Below, piece by piece: positions 1 through 10,671 of a stretch of DNA of 64,000 nucleotides. The stretch is from Echria macrotheca (lineage: Eukaryota > Ascomycota > Sordariomycetes > Sordariales > Schizotheciaceae): positions 372,001 to 436,000 of the forward strand of contig MU839840.1 of NCBI GenBank assembly GCA_030411725.1, given 5' to 3'. The notes under the pieces are model-generated. The model made no database searches. It had not been told where the DNA came from and saw only the letters and a program-made list of their open reading frames with translations. Positions within the stretch are counted from its first letter, which is position 1. Each line of letters begins with the position of its first letter. The position numbers and the translations under genes were made by a program.

Positions 1-295
1 CGAACGAGCAGGTCTGACAGAAGCGGATTGAGACAACATTGCAGACAACCTTTTCTATGGTGGCTTGCCACTCGGCCGTGTCGGGGCCGGCGGGCAGCCG
101 GGCCATGAGGGCTGAATCGTCGAAGTCATCGTAGTTGTCGTCGGCGGCGTCGAAGTCGTCGTGGGTGTCTGGCGTGGTCTCGTCGGCGGCCGCCAGATCC
201 CCGTTCGGGCGAAGATGCTTTGGGTGCCGGTTGTCAATGGCAGTATGCGGCGGCTCCTTACGCTTGGAGCGGGCTGGCATGTTCGGCCCGTTCAT
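1..295 (-). CDS. nma111: Nma111-type (HtrA family) serine protease, N-terminal fragment
   Basis: This is the first ~98 residues of a gene that runs off the left edge. It starts MNGPNMPARSKRK, a basic and probably nuclear-localising start, followed by an acidic D-rich stretch (DDFDAADDNYDDFDDS) and then WQATIEKVVCNVVSIRFCQ at the edge. That last motif is characteristic of the start of the first PDZ-protease module of fungal Nma111/Ynm3, a nuclear HtrA-like pro-apoptotic serine protease. The catalytic triad lies outside the window. Two in-frame ATGs, at 295 and 280, could be the start; I chose the outer one. The identification is from family knowledge and the matching motif. The gene is partial because of the window edge, and the visible part is unbroken. 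Confidence 0.8.
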   Translation of the reverse strand, partial: MNGPNMPARSKRKEPPHTAIDNRHPKHLRPNGDLAAADETTPDTHDDFDAADDNYDDFDDSALMARLPAGPDTAEWQATIEKVVCNVVSIRFCQTCSF

Positions 296-983
296 GGTCG
301 CAGCTGAGCGTGTCGCGCCAACGGTGGCAGGCGCGCTACGGTGGGCTGGACGGATGCGAGAGGGGCGGAGGACAGAGGTGGCTCGAAGGCGGAGGACCGA
401 GGGAGCTCGAGGGCGGGAGGACGAAAAGCGACGAGGGGCGGTGGTGCAGCTGGGAAGGCAGCTGGCAGAGCCGACGGCGAGCCGGCTGAGGTGTCTCGGG
501 GCGCCAAAGTGCAGGTTCTCTTGGGGCGAGGTGCGAAGTGCGCGGCCAAAAAAGAGAGCAGGCCGCATCCAATGTCTCGAGTCCACAATCGCAGCGCCCA
601 GCCAGTGTCTGCAGCGCAAAGGTGTGAAGTGTTCCAAAGCCGTGTCAGCAAAAGTCAAAAAGTCCAAGCTGCGTTGCCTCGCGCTCGAATGGTCCCACCG
701 CGATTGGCCCAGGCGCGCTAGCCGTATATCCAGTATGTCTCAATCCGAGTCTGTATTCGGTATTTACATGTCGATTAATTGATTTGATCCGAGACTTTTG
801 AAGTGGCCGACCATCTATCATAGCCAAATGAGAAGGCAGATGGACAAGCCAAAGGAGACGGCTATCAATAAAAGCCGGACTTGACATGTGAGGCATCACA
901 TCAATTTCCCCGCTAGAATCCGTAATATACAAACCACCACCCCCTTTTCTATCCAAAATTCTATAATACAACGAAACAGAACC
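296..983. other. Intergenic: nma111 promoter and fox-2 3' flank
   Basis: No gene is supported here. The stretch lies upstream of nma111 (-) and downstream of fox-2 (-). The left half is GA-rich and open in several frames by composition only. The right half is more AT-rich and probably holds the fox-2 3' UTR. Confidence 0.5.
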
Positions 984-3900
984 TTACGCCAGCTCGGCAG
1001 CTGCGCCACCAATAGCAAGCTTGCCCGTCTCCTTCACCTTGGTCTGGAAGATGATCTTGTTTCCGTCCTTCCACATCTCCGTCACCAGCGTCTGGCCCGG
1101 CATCACGGTCCCGGCGAACCGGACCTTGATGTTCTTGTACGGGCCGAATTTTTCGTACACCGCCTTGCCGGCAATGCCAAAGAAGCACAGTCCGTGGAGG
1201 ATGGGCTGCTTGAAGCCGCCCATCTTGGCAAAGGCCGGGTCGATGTGCAACGGGCTGTCATGTGTCAGCAATGTCCATTCAAGCCAAAGAAATCCCGCTT
1301 ACTTGTAATCTCCGCTGAGACGGTACACGGCGGCCTGCTCCTCGGTGGTCTTCTCCTCCACCACGACGTCGGGCATCCGGCTTGGCGGCTTATTCGCCGC
1401 CGTGCTGGCCCCGCGGTCTGCACCCTTCTTCTGTCCGTCGAACCCGCCGCAGCCGCGCAGGAACACCGTCGACTCGTTATAGAAGAGTTCTTCGCCCGTC
1501 TCGGCATTGACTGTCGTCACGCCGCTCTTGAGAATAGCAGCATTGCCCTTGTCCACCACCTCCAGAAGCTTGCCCTTGGAAATAAGACGCCCGCTGGTCG
1601 GGATCGGGTACTTCTTGATCTCGAGATACTGTTCGCCGTGCAGCAGCATCATGGGCGAGAAGTTGGGCACAACCTCGTCAAAGCTGAAGGGCATCTCGGC
1701 GTCGAACTGCGGGATGACACCAAAGGTGGGAAGGACTTGGAATTCGTCATTGCCCTCGCTATAACTCACGATTAGTTCTCTATCCCGTTACCAAAGCTGT
1801 ACAGCCTGTTCATGACTTACAAGACATAACGCAGATCGGTGCGCTTGGCTCCAATGCCCAAGTTATAGAGCATCACATCACGCTCGGTATACTTGTACTC
1901 GGTACCCTTGCCCTCAACCTTCAGGGCCTTCTGGATGGCCTCAAGGTACTGGTTGCTGGCGGCGGTCTATTCAATGTTGACGTTAACATTTCTTCATTGC
2001 TACACTAGGTGTCTATGGTACAGCGGCAAGATATCCAAGCGAATATGGGCAGGTAGGATAAGGGAATCATACCTTTCCTTCGCCACTCCGGTTCTCCATA
2101 TTGCTCATGATCTTCTGGATGCTGTCCTGCGTCTTCTCGGGGTGGTCCGCACGGCTATCAAATGTGACAATATCCTTCCAGTGCTGAACAACAGCCTCAG
2201 GGGTCAGCGGTACATCAACAGGGAAGCCGTGGCCCCCGCTGCGCTGCCACCTTGTCCTACCAACCCAGCCGCTACCAACCTCGTAGAGGCCACCTGTGGG
2301 GTTCTTGGGCACCTTGTCGCTGCAGAGCGCAAGCACAACCGGAGCGATATACTCGGGCTTGAAAGCCTGCACGAGCTCCTCGGGAAGGATAGTCTTGGTC
2401 ATGGCGGTACCGGCGTTGGGGGCAATCGTGTTTACGTAGATGTTATACTTGGCACCCTCGAGAGCAAGGGCCCGCGAGAAGCCAAGGATGGCGCATTTCT
2501 AAAGCAAGTTAGCACAGTGAACTTGATACTAAGCCCTTTGTAAGTTCTTACCGCAGCCGAGTAGTTGGCTTGGCCAAAGTTGCCATAGATACCGCTGGTC
2601 GAGGTGGTGTTGACGACACGGCCATACTTCTGCTTGAGGAAATAAGGCCACGCAGCCTTGGTAACCTTGTAGGTGCCGCGGGCGTGGACGTTCATGACGG
2701 GGTCCCAAAGGCTATCATCCATGTTGGTGAAAGCCTTATCCCTCAGGATACCAGCATTGTTGACAACGATGTCGACTCGCCCGAAAGCATCAATCGCGGT
2801 CTTGACAACAGCATCGCCATCCTCAGCTGAGTACTTGGCACCAACAGCCTTGCCGCCCATCTTCTTGATCTCGTTGACCACATCGTCGGGGTTGACGAGG
2901 TCGTTCACGACAACGGCGGCGCCATACTTGGCGAAAGCCAGGCAATAGGCGCGGCCGATACCAGCACCGCCACCGGTGACAAGGGCGACGCGGCCGGTGA
3001 AGTCGATCTTCTCGCCCTGCTCGTTGGGGCTCATCTTGACCGACTCCTCGAGGAGCGTGAGGAAGTCATTGGGCCCGCTGGGGTACTGAGGCTTGGAGAA
3101 GTCGATAACCTGATCCCACTTCTTGAGAACGGCGCTTGGGGTGTAGGTCTGGTCGCACTTGAGGAGCTGTCCGCTGGAGCGTTCCCATCGGAGCTTGGCG
3201 ATGTGACCACCGCCGACCTCGAAGATGGAGCCGGACTCGCTGGTGTTGTTCTTGTGCACGAGCACCGCGACCAATGGCACGACCCACTCAGGCTTCATGA
3301 GCGCAAGGACATCCGGGGGCATGATGGTCTCGGTCATGCGGCTGGCGGCCACGGGGGCGATAACGTTGGAGATGATGTTGTACTTGGCACCCTCCTTAGC
3401 AAGGGTCTCGGTGAAGCCGACCATGGCGAGCTTGGCAGCCGAGTAGTTGGCCTGGCCGAAATTGCCGAACAGGCCGGCGGCCGAAGCCGTGTTGATGACC
3501 CGGCCATACTTTTGTTTCCGGAAGTGCGGCCAGGCGGCGCGCGCGCACTTGTAGCTGCCCTTGACGTGCACCTTGAAGATGAGGTCCCAGTCCTCATCCT
3601 TCATGTTCTTGAAGCTGATATCGCGGAGAATACCGGCGTTGTTGATCAGGATGTCGATGCGGCCGAACGCCTTGATGGCCGTGTCGATGATCTTGTCGCC
3701 ATTCTCGACGCTGTCGTAGTTGGCGACGGCCTTGCCGCCAGCAGCCTTGATCTCGTTCACCACCACATCGGCAGCCTATCCAGTCAATTGTGTCAGCGGC
3801 GCACAGCGCTGCGAATGCTGCATTGCATGTCGGCCAGACTCACCTTGGTCGAGCCACCCTCGCCCTTGAAAGAGCTGCCGAGGTCGTTGACGACCACGCT

Positions 3901-4002
3901 GGCGCCCCGGGACGCAAAAAAGGTGGCATATGCCTTGCCGAGACCGCCGCCAGCACCCGTGACGACGACGACCTGGCCGTCGTATCTCAATTGCTCAGCC
4001 AT
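984..4002 (-). CDS. fox-2: Peroxisomal multifunctional beta-oxidation enzyme (MFE-2: dehydrogenase-dehydrogenase-hydratase 2)
   Basis: The exons on the minus strand are 4002-3844, 3775-2552, 2498-2073, 1966-1821, 1758-1303 and 1254-984, giving 893 aa, the usual length for fungal Fox2/FOX-2. Residues ~1-300 and ~310-600 are two short-chain dehydrogenase domains with NAD-binding glycine motifs (GAGGGLGKAY; GGGAGIGRAY) and YSAAK catalytic motifs. In the second domain the YSAA/K motif is split by intron 2. The C-terminal third is a MaoC hydratase-2 domain with the NPLHIDP and PILHGLC motifs, also split by an intron. By family knowledge it carries out the hydratase and 3R-hydroxyacyl-CoA dehydrogenase steps of peroxisomal fatty-acid oxidation. 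The C-terminus is AELA, so there is no SKL-type PTS1, and I see no clear N-terminal PTS2. It is back to back with the glycerate-kinase-like gene. Confidence 0.95.
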
Positions 4003-5279
4003 TGGAATCTGGGTTGTGGGCGGAAAAGGAAGACGAGGCGTAGAAAAAAGGAGGGAGGTTGATGATGGTCAAATTCTCCGGCACGGGGAAAAAAGGATGA
4101 ATGCAAGCAATGGCAGGAGACAGATCATTAATAAAGGGTCGCAACAGCTCGTGCTAAGCCGAGGCATTCCCCGATCGCTGCACTCCCCCGCAGCTCCACT
4201 TCCAGATTTTGCCGACGGCGGAGCGCCAGGCTTGGCCCTTGCCGTTGCGACTGCCGTCACATGCAACCATTTCTTTTAGCAGCTGTCGGGTGAGTTTTCC
4301 CATGACGCACGTCTGCTGCCATTCACTTGTCTGCTAGATATTCGCTCATACTTCTACGGGGAGAGCTGCGATTCGGGCCCGATCTGTTCTGCCTATCGTC
4401 TCCCTTGCGCCACAGCATTTCCAGCCGCTTTCTCTCGCCAGACGGAGTGGTGATACTGTAAGAGTGCGACGTTGAGTTTCGTTGCCGGATGTCGGTCGGC
4501 CGCCGGACATGTGAGGCTCCAAGGGTGTGCCGTCAGCCCCCAACTGTCACATGAGTCGCCGCATCTGGGGTAATCGAGACGTTTGCAGCACCTCCACCGA
4601 CAGCGAGACTCTACTGTAGAGTAGAAAATAGTAAGCATACCGAAGAATACGTTGCGAGGAACAGCGCTCCAGCTTGTCACCGTCTTCGACTGTGATTTGC
4701 GTGGTTGTAGAACTAGGGGTAGAGTCCTGCCGGAATGACTCCCGGAAGCTTCCCGGCGCCGGAATCCCGCAACCTGCCACGCGTCCAAAGCTTCCCCGGA
4801 TTGCCTCTTGGCGCGTCGAGTCGGTACCTTATCCCGGGGCCGAGGCAAGGCAACAAGCGTTGCCGCGCTACTGTATGAGCTTCGGGGGATTATGCTTGAG
4901 AAAAGCGTGGGCGACAGCGGGGAGCGAAAGAAAATGGAACAGCTTCCCCACAAACGCCCGGTCCACTTTTCACGGGGGTCGTGTCAAGCTCAGGGGTGTT
5001 GAGCCACTGGCGTCATCGGTCCCCTTGTTTGACATGGAGCAAAATCGTGAGGCTGCTGCAAGCAGGGCGACCTAAACGTCTGGCTGGGACCACGAATCTA
5101 CTCTAACCATAACACCATCATGCTTGAATACCCAACTGCGACACCACCGAGAACCCAAACGACATATCCTGCACCATCCAAACGAGAAAAAAATAGCCCT
5201 ATATCTGCATAGGTAAAACCCGAACGGCATTTCCCGAGGAGCTTGTTCCAGAGACACACATCAACCTTATTCGTAAAGC
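4003..5279. other. Divergent intergenic region between fox-2 and the glycerate-kinase-like gene
   Basis: About 1.3 kb separates the two start codons. No coding sequence is convincing. It holds three copies of CCGAGG, described in their own entry. The rest shows no structure I can name. Confidence 0.5.
4159..5239. promoter_or_regulatory. Three CCGAGG motifs (fatty-acid response type) in the divergent promoter
   Basis: CCGAGG occurs at 4159-4164, 4840-4845 and 5234-5239. CCTCGG/CCGAGG is the core bound by the fungal fatty-acid regulators FarA/FarB (Aspergillus) and CTF1 types, which induce peroxisomal beta-oxidation genes. Placement upstream of fox-2 fits. A 6-mer on either strand is expected about once by chance in this length, so three copies are suggestive only. 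Confidence 0.4.
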
Positions 5280-6299
5280 ATGGCAAGCACACCAGATGTA
5301 CCCCTGCAGTCCCGCGTGGTCGACGACAAATCGCCCATCTGCATCCCCTTCATCCTCTCGCAGCTCGAAGCCCACAAGAGCTCCCCCCAGAACACGCGCC
5401 CCTTCATCATCGGGCTCAACGGCGTCCAGGGCGTCGGCAAGACGACGCTCGTGCGCGCCCTCGCCCAGACGCTTCAGGAGCGCCAGGGCCTGCCGACTCT
5501 CGTCGTCAGCATCGACGACTTCTACCTGACGCACGCCGACCAGCTCGCCCTGGCCGAGGCGCACCCGGACAACGCATTACTCCAATACCGCGGCGAGCCC
5601 GGTGCGTTTTTCTGTCCCCTCTCACCCCTTTTTGAGTTCTCGTATCAATATAAAAAAAACATCCCCCCTCCCTCCCAAACTTACCTTCTTCCCCTTCAAA
5701 AAACAGGAACCCACGACATCCCGCTCGCAACATCCTTCCTCACCGCCGCCCTCGCCGGCGAACCCACCCACGTCCCACAGTACGACAAAGCCGCCTTCTC
5801 AGGCCTAGGCGACCGCGCCCCCGAGTCGCAGTGGCCCGCGATAAACCAGCCAGGCCAGCCCCGAATCCAGGTACTAATCCTCGAAGGCTGGTGCGTCGGC
5901 TTCCGCCCCCTCCCGCCGTCCGAGGTCGAGGCGCGCTGGCGGGCGCCGACGGCGCGCACGCTGCACTCGCACACGCTCGAGAACCTGCTGTTCGTCAACG
6001 AGCAGCTGCGCGCCTACGACGCCCTCACCGACCGCCTCGACGCCTTCATCCACGTCGACGCCGAGGACACCGAGTACGTCTACGCCTGGCGGCTGCAGCA
6101 GGAGGCGCAGCTGCGGCGCGAGCGCGGCGTCGGCATGACGGACGACCAGGTCGTCAAGTTCGTTGACGCGTATTACCCGGCCTACGAGCTCTACTCGGAC
6201 GGCGTGCGGCGCGGCATCTTCGCCGGCGGCCGGCCGGGGCGGCAGCTCCGGCTGATTGTTGGCCGCGACAGGAGCGTCCAGGACAAGGTTGTGATATAG
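5280..6299 (+). CDS. Glycerate-kinase-like P-loop kinase (Tda10/YGR205W family)
   Basis: Two exons, 5280-5601 and 5707-6299, give 304 aa; yeast Tda10 is of similar size. A Walker A motif is visible (GVQGVGKT, residues 48-55), followed by VVSIDDFY, LQYRGEPGTHD and VLILEGWCVGF, which are typical of the fungal and plant ATP-binding glycerate-3-kinase-like fold. The 105-nt intron falls inside the RGEPG/THD motif. It is a multiple of three with no stop, so a retained intron would keep the frame and insert about 35 residues. Family members are predicted to phosphorylate D-glycerate or a related small molecule; the substrate here is inferred. It shares a divergent promoter with fox-2. The start is the first ATG that keeps the conserved N-terminus. 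Confidence 0.85.
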   Translation: MASTPDVPLQSRVVDDKSPICIPFILSQLEAHKSSPQNTRPFIIGLNGVQGVGKTTLVRALAQTLQERQGLPTLVVSIDDFYLTHADQLALAEAHPDNALLQYRGEPGAFFCPLSPLFEFSYQYKKNIPPPSQTYLLPLQKTGTHDIPLATSFLTAALAGEPTHVPQYDKAAFSGLGDRAPESQWPAINQPGQPRIQVLILEGWCVGFRPLPPSEVEARWRAPTARTLHSHTLENLLFVNEQLRAYDALTDRLDAFIHVDAEDTEYVYAWRLQQEAQLRRERGVGMTDDQVVKFVDAYYPAYELYSDGVRRGIFAGGRPGRQLRLIVGRDRSVQDKVVI

Positions 6300-6937
6300 A
6301 ATATTCGTATTTTTTCCTGCGACATATTTTTTGAATAATGGTAATGATAGCTTGGAAAGAAAAAAAAGAAACATGAGAGAGATAGATACCACGCGGCACA
6401 AACAAAAACAAATCTACCCGCCCCTCACCCAGCTGCTACATACCTTTGCCATCTAGAACTGACTCTCGAGACCTTTGAGTGTGTGTAGAATATCCGACCC
6501 GGGACTGTGGTACCCGTTATTCTTTACAGCTTTCGTGCCCCAGATTTGCGATATGAGCCCCTCCTGCCATCGAATGCAGCCGCCCGCCCGCCCGCCATCC
6601 ACTCCGAGAAATCCCCCCCTTTTATTGCCAGCAAAGATTGCGTCGCGCGCCATTTGTGAAATAAAAAAGGTCATATCAGTCATATGCGGTCGTCTCAGTA
6701 AGGTATCGTGGTCTCGTCATAAGGGATATTGCGCCGCTCCTGTCTGTGTATGTATGGTCGTAAAGTCGTCATCACCGAGAGAGAGGGAGAAACTCGGCCG
6801 TCAAGAAGTCGTGAGAGAAGAGTTGAGAAGAGAGAATATATAATCCTCCAAACCATTAACACCCATGTGGCGAACACGGGGGAGACAAATCCTGGTCAGA
6901 ACACCTCACAACCCTCGCTCTCATATCCCCCACCCAC
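6300..6937. other. Convergent intergenic region
   Basis: This 638-bp gap between converging genes probably contains both 3' UTRs. It is AT- and purine-rich in places, with an A-run near 6360, and shows no gene. Confidence 0.5.
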
Positions 6938-8644
6938 TTAGGCATCCAGATCCATATCCTTCCCCTCCATCATCGTCTGGCCCTCCTCCCTCAAGTCCGC
7001 CAGCGTCTTGGCGATGCCCTCCGTCTTGCCCCGGACCGCCTCCTCACGCGCCGCCACCTCGGCCTCGAACCGCTCCACCATCTGGCGCTTCTCTCTCCTC
7101 CCCTTCCGGATCCGCGCCATGACGTCCGAGAACTGGGCGAGAAACCAGTCTCCTGCCTCGTCCCACTCGTCGATGCTCATGCTCGCAAAGAGCTGTCGCT
7201 TTTCGTCAAGATCCCTTGATCGGTAGTGTTTCAGCCGCTCTTCCAGGGATCCACCTAGCGGGAGAGCCAGGGCGTGCTGCTGTTGCTCTCGAATCGCCGC
7301 CTGCTGGGGATCATAGTCGAATGCTTGCGCTCGAAGATCCGCGTAGCTCATGGCATGGAGCTCTGCGTCGTTATAGTCCGGGCTGAGCGGGCGCTTCTTA
7401 CTTTCCGGGACCGCCGTGGGCTCCTTGAGCCGACGGCTAGCAGCACGTCCCATCGGCGCTTCGGCCAGCACAGCCGTCAGGTTGATGTTGCCGACCTTGG
7501 CTGGGAGAGGGAGACTTGGCAGCGGACCACGGGGCGCCCGCGGCGTACGCTGAACAGCCTCGCTAACACTCTTCGGACTGACGTTACTACTGCCCGTAGG
7601 CGCAACGGCGGCGCGCGTATTATCGAAAGTCGGGTCTTCGACGGGGATAGGGGTGAGGTTCTCGAAGACGGTCGACCGTTTGTGGTGAAGCTCTCGTTCT
7701 CGCTCGCGGTCTCGATCAAGCTCCCTCTCTACCTCCCTATCTCGCTCTCGATCACGGCGTGCTCGCTCCTGCATCCGCTCTTCTAATCGTACACGCTCAA
7801 TCTGGTTAACAGCGTCGGTAGGGCGTTCGGGAGAGAGATCGAGACCGGGAATGTCCGAAGAATACCCGCCGGCCGGAAGCGACTCTCTCCTCGGTTCCCG
7901 ATATGGCAACTTGGTGCGTCTGAGGGCCAGAGACGCAGGCTTCGTTGGTGTCGTATCTGGGGCCTGTTGATCTTCTTGGAAATACACGTCGTCGGCGTTG
8001 GTCGCGGTTCCGAGAGGCGCGGCACCATGTCGACTCGGAGCGGCGGAGTGCGATACAACTTTGAGAAGTCCGCCTTCACCAATAATGAAGGGTCGCTCAA
8101 GGTCGGGTTGCGGTTGATGCTCTCGCGTAGCTGTGGGCTGGTGTGTACGTTGAACGCCGGCGTCGCTGTGCTGTCGCAGGTGGTCGCCCCGAAGGGCGGG
8201 ATGTCCACGATACCTGTCTGACCCAGGCCTGCTGTCGTTCTCACCAAACATAGATGCGACGGTCGAGTCTTCCCACGCATTCTGGGGCGACCGCAGAGGT
8301 TCACGCCCAGTCTCCGAGAGCGTGGTTCGCGTTCGCTGCATGGGATGGAAGTGTGGTTGTGGTGCGGGCGGGAGACTCATGGTAGCTGCGCCCGACTGGC
8401 TGGTAGCAAAACGGCCGCCTTTGGGCAGTGGGATGGACCGGATGGCAAGCGGTGCAGGCACGTCTTGACGCGCCGTGACGATTTCTGGTGGCGGTTGCAG
8501 CTGGGGAAGCTGGAATTGTGGCGCGGGTGGTGCTGTGGGCAGGCCCACTACGGGCCTGGGACTGGCGCCAGGACCACCCACGGTCCCATCTGCCTGGCGT
8601 GTGAAGAGGCCAATTCCTCCCAGCTTCTTCTTTGCGGTCGGCAT
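6938..8644 (-). CDS. Ecm11 domain protein (meiotic chromosome factor homologue)
   Basis: A single exon of 568 aa starts at tandem ATGs (MMPTAKKKLG, 8644 or 8647). The first ~250 residues are low in complexity and rich in P, Q and R. An R/E/D-rich stretch near residues 290-330 (repeated RDRER-type) is likely a charged coil. The last ~130 residues match the fungal Ecm11 C-terminal domain: YNDAELHAMSYADL, FDYDP, FASMSIDEWDEAGDWFL and EAVRGKTEGI. In yeast Ecm11 acts with Gmc2 in synaptonemal-complex assembly and is SUMOylated; in filamentous fungi the family is usually annotated 'extracellular mutant protein 11'. The frame stays open upstream to 8851, but that extension starts at a non-ATG codon and has an unlikely composition. 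Assignment rests on the C-terminal domain. Confidence 0.8.
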   Translation of the reverse strand: MPTAKKKLGGIGLFTRQADGTVGGPGASPRPVVGLPTAPPAPQFQLPQLQPPPEIVTARQDVPAPLAIRSIPLPKGGRFATSQSGAATMSLPPAPQPHFHPMQRTRTTLSETGREPLRSPQNAWEDSTVASMFGENDSRPGSDRYRGHPALRGDHLRQHSDAGVQRTHQPTATREHQPQPDLERPFIIGEGGLLKVVSHSAAPSRHGAAPLGTATNADDVYFQEDQQAPDTTPTKPASLALRRTKLPYREPRRESLPAGGYSSDIPGLDLSPERPTDAVNQIERVRLEERMQERARRDRERDREVERELDRDRERERELHHKRSTVFENLTPIPVEDPTFDNTRAAVAPTGSSNVSPKSVSEAVQRTPRAPRGPLPSLPLPAKVGNINLTAVLAEAPMGRAASRRLKEPTAVPESKKRPLSPDYNDAELHAMSYADLRAQAFDYDPQQAAIREQQQHALALPLGGSLEERLKHYRSRDLDEKRQLFASMSIDEWDEAGDWFLAQFSDVMARIRKGRREKRQMVERFEAEVAAREEAVRGKTEGIAKTLADLREEGQTMMEGKDMDLDA

Positions 8645-10671
8645 CATACTAAATCGCATAAACACAGCTACGGGCGTATCGTCTAGGTTGCCAAGACAGG
8701 GTTTCTGGTGATACTGGCTGTGTTTTTCGTCGTTGTTTACTCTGTTGTTTACGCGAGGATCCTGCGAGAATGTCGTGGAACGCGTCGCGGGGAAGCTGGT
8801 GGTGCGTAGTGGACGACGGCGCGAACAACATGTGGAACGCAAGACTCGCACGCCACGGAAAGGAATGAGTGGATGGAAATCGACATGAGACGGAAGCCGC
8901 TACTCGGGTTATTATCTGCGCTTTCTGCAGCGCGGCGCCGTTGGGCTCGCCGACTCGATTCGACGCGGCGGGAGTTGGGTTGGGATGCCGACGAATAATG
9001 CAGCTTCGAAAGGCCGCAGCAGAAGCAGAGGAGGTGTGGAGAGAGCCGAAGAGATAGTCTGAAATCATTCACCAATTCCGGGGAGGATTGTGGAGGGCGG
9101 CATCGTGGTTCCAATGGCAGCAGCTCGACGTCGTTGCAGGGCTTGGGGAAGCCTCGTGCATTCCGCGCTAAGTGCCGCCCACACACGATGTCAGGTGAGA
9201 CCTCGACGCAGGGTCTCGACGGGAGCCGGAGAATCGGCGTGGGGAGCGGCTTCGGCCTTGGACCGCCGCCGCAACTTCCACCTGTCACTGTCCGGTCCCG
9301 CGCGGAAAGCGTCATGGTCGTTGGCCAATGTCTTGATGTAGCTTCCGTCGCTTCCTCTCACAGGCCGCCTCGTTTGCGAATCGATGGGCTCGACGGGTTG
9401 CGACAGTGACTAACGCTATCAATCCATCGAAGTCAACGAGCCGTTGCGTCTAGACCTGCATGCGATCCATGTCTACCCAACGTCCCCCGCGGTGCATTGT
9501 GCCATAGAAGCCCGACGATGAACACACCCTCCGCGTCGCCGTTACATCCATGCCAGCGCACAAATCTGATAACATGGTTGGCTGCTGCCAGCGGGTCGAG
9601 CCAATCACCATCCGAGCGCAAAAGTCGTGGTGTTAATCGAGCGCGACGGGGAGTTCAAGAGCAGAGGCGCACAACCGGACAACAGACGTCAAGGGGTGGC
9701 TGGGATGGCACACTATTCTCTCCGGCAAAACGAAAGTTGACCGTGTCCTCGTCCGATCGGGAGCAAGTTGAGCCCTCTCTGTCTCATTGGCGCTCGACAA
9801 TGCAGCTTTGGCTTCCTATACCCTCCATTCTCGAAAGAAGTCCGGCTTCTTATCGAGCGGCCGGGTCCGTGAGTCAGTCTCAGGAGGTATCCCACCATTC
9901 CAGACCAAGAGGACGGGGAAGGCGCTCATTGACCGGAGTATTGGTTCACGATGGTTCCTTCGTTCTCGAGTCCTTGCGAGCTGTAAGTTCTCATACATCA
10001 AGCCGTCGCATGGCATCTAGACATGCCAACATGTTGCGGAGTAGTCCAAGAACCTGGATGGGTGCTTACACCGAGGTATAACGCCGTCGACTGCCGAGCA
10101 CATGCACGATCTACACATGTTCCCTGAGAAGCCGAGTTTTCACCATTCGTTGCGACCTCAGGTTCGGATACCTTCTTCGGGAAATAGAGAAGACATGGGT
10201 TGACATCGGATACGGGACCTCTGGCGAACTTCGCGCGTCCCGTCTCTCAGTTCAACCTGTATGCTCCATCTTAACAACGAGCCGTGAAGTTGCTGCTACT
10301 TTTTGAGAGCTTCGGAGATAGTGCGCTACGGGGGGCTGTGTGACAGAAGTCCAAATACATACGGTTTACGAGAGATTGTAACTAAAACTGAAGGAAAGGG
10401 GGTGTACGGAGTATGTGTACTATAACTAGTACCTAGGCCCATGCTGCTTAGCTTCACCCTGGCCGATAACGATAAGCCCCTCCAAAGCTCGGAGAGGAGG
10501 GGCCGATTCGGCGATTTCTAATCCACACAGAGCGGGAGGCGACAAAACAATTCACACCCGATCAACACCATAACTCCGTCTAGGTCAACAGAATACTGCG
10601 AGCGATTCGAACCGGTCTCTGCTATAGCTAAACCACCCTCCCGAGTCAAATCGGACGGCCAACCGTCCACC
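8645..10671. other. Divergent intergenic region between the Ecm11-like gene and NBP35
   Basis: These 2 kb hold no supported gene. A few overlapping frames of 60-190 codons occur on both strands, with unlikely composition and no motif. An ACCTAGG motif lies at 10431-10437. The last ~200 bp are probably the NBP35 5' UTR. Confidence 0.45.

Noticed and set aside
645..971. Possible extra 3' exon of fox-2 using GTAAGG...TATTATAG at the stop
   Set aside because: The implied intron is under 30 nt, too short, and the added sequence carries no PTS1.
3203..4279. 358-codon frame on the plus strand
   Set aside because: It lies antisense to fox-2, crossing its first intron; no motif.
4393..4953. 186-codon frame on the minus strand in the fox-2 promoter
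   Set aside because: No motif, broken by overlapping plus-strand frames of equal quality; not supported as a gene.
10592..10612. GATTCGAACC, like a tRNA T-arm in reverse
   Set aside because: No D-arm, anticodon arm or acceptor pairing could be built around it; it lies in the NBP35 leader.
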